DNA of 64,000 bases, from contig OZ244776.1 of NCBI GenBank assembly GCA_965219515.1, positions 310,001 through 374,000 on the forward strand. Direction: 5' to 3'. Source of the stretch: Ilyomonas sp965219515. Its GTDB lineage: Bacteria; Bacteroidota; Bacteroidia; Chitinophagales; Chitinophagaceae. The notes under the pieces were generated by a model. That model was not told the origin of the DNA, did not search any database, and saw nothing but the letters and a program-made list of their open reading frames with translations. Positions 58,687 through 64,000 of this stretch are shown here, piece after piece (within the stretch, counting starts at the first letter, position 1; every line of letters begins with the position of its first letter). Position numbers and translations under genes: made by a program.

Positions 58687-60135
58687 TCACGTATTCATCT
58701 CCTTCGATTCTTCGTAGCTTTTAATTTTATTATACAACGTTTTTCTGTCTATTTTTAAAATCTCCGCCGCCTTCGATTTGTTGTTGTTTACCTCTTTCAG
58801 CAAATTCATAATGGTATCGTATTCGGCTTTGGCGGCGGCGTCTTTCAAATCTATTTCTTTTGACATGCCTCCGTTAAAAGCCGGCTGCACCGATACGGTT
58901 TCGTGCGTTGGCTTTGTAAAAATATTGGTGTTGGTAATTTCCCATGGAAGCGTTTTGGCAGAGATTTTATTGCCGGTTGTCAGCAGCACGGCACGGCGCA
59001 CCACGTTTCTAAACTCGCGTAGGTTGCCCGGCCAGGAATAATGTAAAAACATGTTCATCACGTCGTCATCAAAACCCTGAATGTTTTTGTTTAGCTCATT
59101 GTTTGTTTTTTCAAGAAAAAACTGCGCAAACAACGGAATATCGTTTTTGCGCTGGCGCAACGGGGGAAGGTTGATGGAAAACTCGTTAAAGCGGTGATAT
59201 AAATCTTCGCGGAACTTTCCTTTGTGATAGGCTTCCTGCAGGTTTTCGTTCGATGCCACAATGATGCGGATGTCAATATCCATTTCTTTGGTGCCGCCTA
59301 CCCGCTTAAATTTTCGCTCCTGTATTACGCGCAGCAGCGTAGCCTGTATGTCAAGAGAAAGGTTTGCCACTTCATCTAAAAACAAAGTGCCGCCGTTGGC
59401 CATTTCAAAATGGCCTTCCTTGTCTGAGAGTGCGCCGGTGAAAGCGCCTTTTACATGTCCGAACATTTCGCTGCCCGCCAGTTCTTTCGACAGCGTGCCG
59501 CAATCCATGGCAATAAAAGGATTGTTTTTGCGCTCGCTGTACTGGTGAATGGTTTTGGCAATTACTTCCTTTCCGGTTCCGCTTTCGCCATATAAAATGA
59601 TGCTGTAATTGGTAGGCGCCACAATTTCTATCTGCCGGTACAAGTCCTGTGTAGATTCAGATTCGCCAACCAGATAATCGCCGCTGGTTTTAAAAGACGC
59701 TTTTTTGGAAGAACCGGCCGTGGCGGCAGAAGCGGATGTAGCAGATGATGTTTCGCGCGGGGCGGCAGAGGGCGGATTTTTTAAAGCCGATGACAAAACA
59801 TTTAATACTTCGGCGGGAATGAGCGGCTTGGTGATATAATCGTAAGCACCCAGTTTAATAACTTCCACAGCCGTTTTAATGTCAGAATAGCCGGTAATGA
59901 TTAACACAATCGCCTGCGGGTTTACAGATTTTAATTCGGAAAGCACATCGCGCCCTTCTTTATCGCCCAGCCGGTAATCGCAAAGCACAAGATCGAATTT
60001 TGCATCTTTAAACTTGGCAATGCCTTTGTTGCCGGTATAAGCTACTTCGGTTTCGTAGCCTTCTTTATTCAAAAAACGGCTAAGCAACGTGCAGATGTCA
60101 ATGTCATCATCAATAATCAAAATTCTTTTCTTCAT
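58687..60135 (-). CDS. Sigma-54-dependent response regulator (NtrC family), orphan
   Basis: 482 residues. Receiver with Asp53 (LVLCDYRLGD); a Ser/Ala/Thr-rich linker (about 122-150); AAA+ domain with Walker A YGESGTGKE, canonical GAFTGA loop and GGTLFLDEVANL; C-terminal Fis-type helix-turn-helix (NNKSKAAEILKIDRKTLYNKIKSYEES). No kinase gene adjoins, so its partner is encoded elsewhere. The flexible linker between receiver and AAA+ is longer than in the regulator at 47540. Confidence 0.93.
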   Translation of the reverse strand: MKKRILIIDDDIDICTLLSRFLNKEGYETEVAYTGNKGIAKFKDAKFDLVLCDYRLGDKEGRDVLSELKSVNPQAIVLIITGYSDIKTAVEVIKLGAYDYITKPLIPAEVLNVLSSALKNPPSAAPRETSSATSASAATAGSSKKASFKTSGDYLVGESESTQDLYRQIEIVAPTNYSIILYGESGTGKEVIAKTIHQYSERKNNPFIAMDCGTLSKELAGSEMFGHVKGAFTGALSDKEGHFEMANGGTLFLDEVANLSLDIQATLLRVIQERKFKRVGGTKEMDIDIRIIVASNENLQEAYHKGKFREDLYHRFNEFSINLPPLRQRKNDIPLFAQFFLEKTNNELNKNIQGFDDDVMNMFLHYSWPGNLREFRNVVRRAVLLTTGNKISAKTLPWEITNTNIFTKPTHETVSVQPAFNGGMSKEIDLKDAAAKAEYDTIMNLLKEVNNNKSKAAEILKIDRKTLYNKIKSYEESKEMNT

Positions 60136-60437
60136 AAATCTTGCTGCGTTTTACCGCCTCTTTAGCTGCTTTAATAAATTTCAGGATAAATATAAATGTA
60201 ATTCACTAAAAACAATGAATAGAAACAGTTGTCTGGATTCGGTATAATGGTTTTATTGGTGTCATCGGTTCTCACAAATGTAAATAACATCTCACGAAAC
60301 CAATTTAAATTCAAACAATCTTTTATTTTTTATTTATCCGTTGCAAAGAAAAAGAAAGGTGTTAACAACCCTTTCTTAAAATTGAAAAAATTACCTTAAA
60401 GTAGCAGCTTGCAAGATAAAAATTAAAGGATGCAGGT

Positions 60438-60478
60438 GGCATGTTTCAGGAATCTGATTTCCGTTTAACATGCCTTTT
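60438..60478 (+). promoter_or_regulatory. Terminator-like hairpin just upstream of hisC
   Basis: GGCATGTT (60438-60445) pairs with AACATGCC (60467-60474), with an inner GGAA/TTCC pair, then TTTTAT. No plus-strand gene precedes it, so it may act as an attenuator in the hisC leader. I found no His-rich leader peptide. The rest of the 60136-60503 gap has a second hairpin (AAGAAAG / CTTTCTT, 60352-60377) and no gene. Confidence 0.5.
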
Positions 60479-60503
60479 ATCAATCATCCTGTATCTTCAC
60501 GCG

Positions 60504-61574
60504 ATGAATTTTAGCGTTCAGAAATTGCTGCGCAACAACATTCGCCATCTTACGCCGTATTCTTCGGCGCGGGCTGAATTTACCGGCGCGGCGCAGGTTT
60601 GTTTAGACGCCAATGAAAATAGTCTTGGCTCGCCGCTTATCAAATGGTACAACCGGTATCCCGATCCGCGTCAGAAACAGTTAAAGCAGGCCGTAAGCGA
60701 TATAAAAAAAGTACCTCCCGAACATATTTTTCTGGGCAATGGCAGCGATGAATGCATAGATATATTGTACCGTTGCTTTTGCGTTCCGGCAACAGATAAC
60801 GTCATCATTTGTCCGCCAACGTACGGCATGTACGAGGTTAGCGCCAACATCAATGACATTGCCGTTCGCAAAGCGCCGTTGCTGGATGATTTCGGGCTCG
60901 ACCTGGTTCATATCGAAACGCTGATTGATGAACATACCAAGCTCATCTGGATTTGCTCGCCCAACAATCCTACCGGCAACAGTATGCAGCGCGAAGACAT
61001 AGAAACGATACTCAATAATTTTAACGGAATTGTGGTGATTGATGAAGCTTACATCAATTTCTCGCGCCGCAAATCATTTCTTCAGGAGTTGCCCGATTAT
61101 CCGAATCTCGTGGTGCTGCAAACATTCAGCAAAGCATGGGGGCTGGCGGGTTTGCGGCTTGGCATGGCTTTCGCTTCGGCAGAAATTATTGATGTCATGA
61201 ATAAGGTAAAGCCGCCGTACAACATTAGTCAGGCTACACAGGAACTGGCGTTGCAGGCGTTGCAAAATGTATCGGGCGTAAATGATATGATACAAGAACT
61301 GGTAAGCATGCGCCAGGCGTTAAAAGGAGTATTGGAGCAATTGCCTGTTATAGAAAAAGTGTATCCGTCCGATGCCAATTTCTTACTGGTAAAAACAAAA
61401 AACGCTACAAAGCTGTATCAATGCCTGCTATCCAGAAGCATTGTGGTAAGAGACAGAAGCAATGTGCTGCTGTGCAGCGGTTGCCTGCGTATTACGGTTG
61501 GAACTGAGGACGAAAATACAAAACTGGTAGATGCTTTGCTGGCATATAGCGAAGCAAGCTTAGCGCATCAATAA
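60504..61574 (+). CDS. hisC: Histidinol-phosphate aminotransferase
   Basis: 356 residues from the ATG at 60504 (MNFSVQKLLRNNIRHLTPY), as in HisC; an upstream in-frame ATG at 60441 would put the terminator-like hairpin in coding sequence. LDANENSLGSPL, RYPDPRQKQLKQAVS, GNGSDECIDILYRCFC, CSPNNPTGNSM, VIDEAYINFS, and QTFSKAWGLAGLRLG with the PLP-binding Lys are all present. It transfers amino from glutamate to imidazole-acetol phosphate. It is separated from hisG-hisD by 19 kb and lies on the other strand. A -7-like TATCTTCA ends 7 bp before the ATG. Confidence 0.94.
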   Translation: MNFSVQKLLRNNIRHLTPYSSARAEFTGAAQVCLDANENSLGSPLIKWYNRYPDPRQKQLKQAVSDIKKVPPEHIFLGNGSDECIDILYRCFCVPATDNVIICPPTYGMYEVSANINDIAVRKAPLLDDFGLDLVHIETLIDEHTKLIWICSPNNPTGNSMQREDIETILNNFNGIVVIDEAYINFSRRKSFLQELPDYPNLVVLQTFSKAWGLAGLRLGMAFASAEIIDVMNKVKPPYNISQATQELALQALQNVSGVNDMIQELVSMRQALKGVLEQLPVIEKVYPSDANFLLVKTKNATKLYQCLLSRSIVVRDRSNVLLCSGCLRITVGTEDENTKLVDALLAYSEASLAHQ

Positions 61575-61608
61575 ACACAAAACATAAACATTTTAATCTG
61601 ACACAACT

Positions 61609-62904
61609 ATGAATTCATCAACAAAAAAAATTCTCTTTTTTCTGGCAGCTATTATCAGCCTGTATCCGGCTTTTGCTGCCTGCAACCGCGATTCGGTAAT
61701 AGAAAAGACAAGTACCATACAACCCGATGCCGACAATGCTTCGCTGAAGCTGCCCGATGGTTTTTCGGCGCTGGTGGTAGCTTCCAACGTAGGTACGGCA
61801 CGGCACATTACCGCCACACCGCAGGGCGACCTGTATGTAAAGTTAGATGGCAATGTAAATGGCAAAGGCATTCTGTACCTGCACGATGATAACAAAGACG
61901 GCAAAGCGGAAACCATTACGGGCTTTGGCGATTATGGCGGCACCGGCATCCTGATTAAAAACGGCTATCTCTACACTTCGTCAGACAATGATATTTACCG
62001 GTATAAATTAGACGAAAACGATAAAGTAGCCAATGGCGCATTGCCCGAAAAAATTGTAACCGGCTTGATCAACCGGCATCATCACAGCTCCAAATCAATA
62101 GCCGTAGATAATGATGGCAATTTGTATGTAAACATCGGCGCGCCATCTAATATATGTGCGCAAAAAGGAAACGACAAACTGGGGCAAATGCCTTGCCCGC
62201 TTCTTGATTCTACCGGCGGCATCTGGAAGTTTAAGGCAGACAAACTGAACCAGACGTATGGCGACGGCATTCGCTACACCACCGGGCTTCGCAATGTGGT
62301 GGGTCTCGACTGGAACGATGTAACCAATTCGTTGTTTGTCATGCAGCACGGGCGAGATAATCTTAGCACCACTTTTCCCGCTTTATATACGCCCGAGCAA
62401 AGCGCGGAACTGCCCGCCGAATGTATGTATGAGTTGCATAACGGCGACAATGCCGGATGGCCGTACATGTATTATGACGAGTTTCAGCATAAAAAACTGG
62501 TGTGCCCCGAATATGGCGGCGATGGTAAAAAAGAAGCCGACAGCAAATACATCAGCCCGGTGGTAGCGTTTCCCGGCCACATGGCGCCCGACGGCCTGTT
62601 GTTTTACACCGGCAATATGTTTCCCGAAAAATATAAGAATGGCGCATTCGTTGCTTTTCACGGCTCGTGGAACCGCGCCCCGGAACCGCAGAAAGGTTAT
62701 TTTGTTGCCTTTGTTCCTTTTGAAAATGGCAAACCAAGCGGCGACTGGGAAATTTTTGCTGATAACTTTGCCGGCGGACCCGAGTTTATGCAGCCCGGCA
62801 ATGCCAAGCATCGCCCGTGTGGACTGGCGCAGGGCCCCGACGGCTCTTTATATGTAACCGACGATTCGGGTGGAAACATTTATCGCATCATGTATAGCAA
62901 ATAG
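61609..62904 (+). CDS. Sorbosone dehydrogenase-like PQQ/beta-propeller protein
   Basis: 431 residues. Signal peptide with possible lipobox (AFAAC). Six-bladed beta-propeller of the GDH-B/sorbosone type: LKLPDGFSALVVASNVGTARHITATPQGDLYVKL, INRHHHSSKSIAVDNDGNLYVNIGAPSN, GLRNVVGLDWN, VMQHGRDNL, GHMAPDGLLFYTG, FVAFHGSWNRAPEPQKGY and CGLAQGPDGSLYVTDDSGGNIYRI. Members are soluble quinoprotein sugar dehydrogenases or heme-free relatives. The cytochrome c gene that starts 10 bp later is the likely electron acceptor. Confidence 0.88.
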   Translation: MNSSTKKILFFLAAIISLYPAFAACNRDSVIEKTSTIQPDADNASLKLPDGFSALVVASNVGTARHITATPQGDLYVKLDGNVNGKGILYLHDDNKDGKAETITGFGDYGGTGILIKNGYLYTSSDNDIYRYKLDENDKVANGALPEKIVTGLINRHHHSSKSIAVDNDGNLYVNIGAPSNICAQKGNDKLGQMPCPLLDSTGGIWKFKADKLNQTYGDGIRYTTGLRNVVGLDWNDVTNSLFVMQHGRDNLSTTFPALYTPEQSAELPAECMYELHNGDNAGWPYMYYDEFQHKKLVCPEYGGDGKKEADSKYISPVVAFPGHMAPDGLLFYTGNMFPEKYKNGAFVAFHGSWNRAPEPQKGYFVAFVPFENGKPSGDWEIFADNFAGGPEFMQPGNAKHRPCGLAQGPDGSLYVTDDSGGNIYRIMYSK

Positions 62905-62914
62905 CAGCACCGTT

Positions 62915-63316
62915 ATGAAGAAGTTTTTTTTATCGGTCATATTATCAGCCATTGTTTTGTACGGGTTTGCGCAGACAAAATCACCGGCTGCCGCAGGAAA
63001 AGACATTTATACAAAGTATTGTCTTACCTGTCATCAGCAGGATGGCAAAGGCGTTCCTCGTCTTAACCCGCCGCTGCTTCATACCTCTTACGTTACCGGT
63101 GATAAAAAAACGCTGATTACCTGGGTGCTGAAAGGCAGCGGCGAAGAAAAAGTGCCGATAGACGGCAACTATTACAACAACAATATGCCGCCGCAGAACT
63201 TTTTAAAAGACGACGAAATGGCGAAGGTGCTCACGTACATACGCAGCAGCTTTGGCAACAAAGCCAGTGCCGTTTCTGCTGCCGATGTAAAGGCGGTGCG
63301 GGCTGAGGCAAAATAA
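62915..63316 (+). CDS. Periplasmic c-type cytochrome
   Basis: 133 residues from the ATG at 62915 (MKKFFLSVILSAIVLYGFAQ), which forms a signal peptide; the frame is open earlier but overlaps the previous gene. One heme-binding motif CLTCH, and the distal Met is likely in NNNMPPQNF. Class I mono-heme fold (KDIYTKYCLTCHQQDGKGVPRLNPPL ... LKDDEMAKVLTYIRSSFGN). Probably accepts electrons from the dehydrogenase encoded just before it and passes them to the respiratory chain. Confidence 0.92.
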   Translation: MKKFFLSVILSAIVLYGFAQTKSPAAAGKDIYTKYCLTCHQQDGKGVPRLNPPLLHTSYVTGDKKTLITWVLKGSGEEKVPIDGNYYNNNMPPQNFLKDDEMAKVLTYIRSSFGNKASAVSAADVKAVRAEAK

Positions 63317-63417
63317 GCGCCGGTACCATTATTTTTTTAAAACGTGTTTGTATGATTGTCTTATTAAGAAAGCAATGATGCAGGCACGTTTTGTGTTTCT
63401 GAATTATGAAATTGTTT

Positions 63418-63441
63418 GATGTGGTGATGTGGTGATTTTGA
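63418..63441. repeat. 8-bp-period repeat (GATGTGGT), 3 units
   Basis: GATGTGGT twice exactly, then GATTTTGA. Inverse in sense to 63815-63846, about 400 bp away. Confidence 0.65.
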
Positions 63442-63603
63442 AATCCTGAAAGCTAAGATGAGATATTGTTTCAATAACAAGATTGAGGCTGATTTATGAT
63501 TCAGATGATATAAAATGGCCATTGGTTTGTGTTGTAAAAATCCGGGAAAGGTTGATAGAACGAGGACATTAAAGTTTAAAAAAAAAGTAATTGGCATTGC
63601 TGT

Positions 63604-63716
63604 TCGTTACTGCGAGCCATGCGAAGCAGTCTGTGCTAAGAAAGGAATCCGGTTTTCCATTCACAATCCTGATACAAATCGAACCACAGTATTGCTTCGC
63701 TTTGCCCGTAACGACG
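63604..63716. repeat. Imperfect inverted-repeat element
   Basis: Arms 63604-63633 and 63686-63716 are inverse relatives, including GCGAAGCAGT and its counterpart ATTGCTTCGC and outer CGTTAC / GTAACGACG. About 50 bp of unrelated sequence lies between. No reading frame. Layout suggests a REP/MITE-like dispersed element. Confidence 0.55.
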
Positions 63717-63814
63717 TTGTTATATTTCTCCTGTCCATTAGGCCGAAAACACCAACTATTCATCTTCAGTTATCATACGTTTGATAACACTACCTGAAAA
63801 TGAAAACGATACGA

Positions 63815-63846
63815 TCACCCTATCACCAAATCACCCCATCACTGAT
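63815..63846. repeat. 8-bp-period repeat (TCACCCTA), 4 units
   Basis: TCACCCTA, TCACCAAA, TCACCCCA, TCACTGAT in register. Nothing else is seen in 63317-64000 apart from this, the octad at 63418, the inverted element at 63604 and the palindrome at 63968. Confidence 0.7.
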
Positions 63847-63967
63847 GCTGCTTTTTCCCGGCGCCTCCATGGTTTTCTTCATTATTTTAAACAACTCTTA
63901 AAAAAAACTTTAAAAAAGATTAAAATTTAATGAAAGTCCAATCTGTTTTTTCCTAATTTTACGCCGG

Positions 63968-63984
63968 CATGTAACCGTTACATG
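63968..63984. promoter_or_regulatory. 17-bp palindrome CATGTAACCGTTACATG
   Basis: Perfect 8-bp inverted repeat around one base, close to the window end in AT-rich DNA. Possible operator for a gene beyond the window. Confidence 0.4.
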
Positions 63985-64000
63985 CGTTCAAGAATCCGGT

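Noticed and set aside
60136..60503. His leader peptide before hisC
   Set aside because: I scanned the plus-strand ATG frames; none has clustered His codons.
63317..64000. Small genes of 64-89 residues
   Set aside because: The frames lie over the inverted-repeat and octad elements and have no signal or domain.
1..64000. tRNA, rRNA, prophage or insertion-sequence genes
   Set aside because: No cloverleaf-like segment, rRNA signature, integrase or transposase reading frame was recognised.

Overview
The window looks like chromosomal DNA from a member of the Bacteroidota, most likely a Chitinophagaceae-type bacterium. Evidence: a TonB-dependent receptor with an N-terminal carboxypeptidase-regulatory-like domain, BatD, a pyruvate dehydrogenase E2 with two lipoyl domains, ECF sigma/anti-sigma pairs, CxPSR-type sulfatase, sigma-54 response regulators, lack of strong Shine-Dalgarno sites, and promoter-like TTG / TAnnTTTG elements. 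There is no rRNA, tRNA, CRISPR array, prophage or insertion sequence that I can recognise.

Layout. 0-19.7 kb: truncated mutS, a glucose-dehydrogenase-like SDR, a TonB receptor, rpe, a TPR protein, E2 (pdhC), an ABC ATPase, yidC, ubiX, a TlpA-like thioredoxin protein, an MFS transporter, a Gfo/Idh oxidoreductase, and an ECF sigma / anti-sigma / Spy-like operon. 19.9-25.3 kb: a PIG-L deacetylase with a 49-aa membrane protein, two small lipoproteins each followed by a copy of a 43-bp repeat, and a second ECF sigma gene overlapping a gene that fuses an anti-sigma-like N-terminus, a membrane segment and a periplasmic trypsin-like protease. 25.5-30.7 kb: sulfite reduction and siroheme cluster (cobA, cysJ, cysI, met8-like) with a promoter and a palindromic operator-like site. 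30.8-39.1 kb: an RNA m5C methyltransferase, a LysM/double-psi-barrel protein, a DHA2 exporter, ppc and sucC. 39.2-41.9 kb: hisG-hisD behind a complete leader-peptide attenuator. 42-45.6 kb: a gene-poor stretch with DnaA-box-like sites, a DUF2130 protein, a predicted kinase-fold protein and two uncharacterised genes. 45.8-64 kb: a GT39-type glycosyltransferase, two two-component systems and an orphan NtrC regulator, a thioesterase, BatD, a GH-A-like lipoprotein convergent with a sulfatase, hisC, and a sorbosone-dehydrogenase-like protein paired with a cytochrome c.

The most unusual signal is not a gene. At least fourteen intergenic tracts are built from degenerate 7-bp units kept in strict register (up to 12-14 consecutive heptads), often reaching exactly from one gene's stop to the next gene's start. 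Several sequence vocabularies occur (GCTGATA-like, GGTATGA-like, GTAGTAA-like, ATTATGA-like), and one 98-bp tract of the same kind lies inside the coding sequence of the E2 linker. Separate families with 8-bp and 9-10-bp periods, a GTCTCA-bounded element and an inverted-repeat element also occur. Together they suggest a genome-wide process that creates or spreads short-period repeats.

All identifications are by reading motifs and translations; no database search was run.
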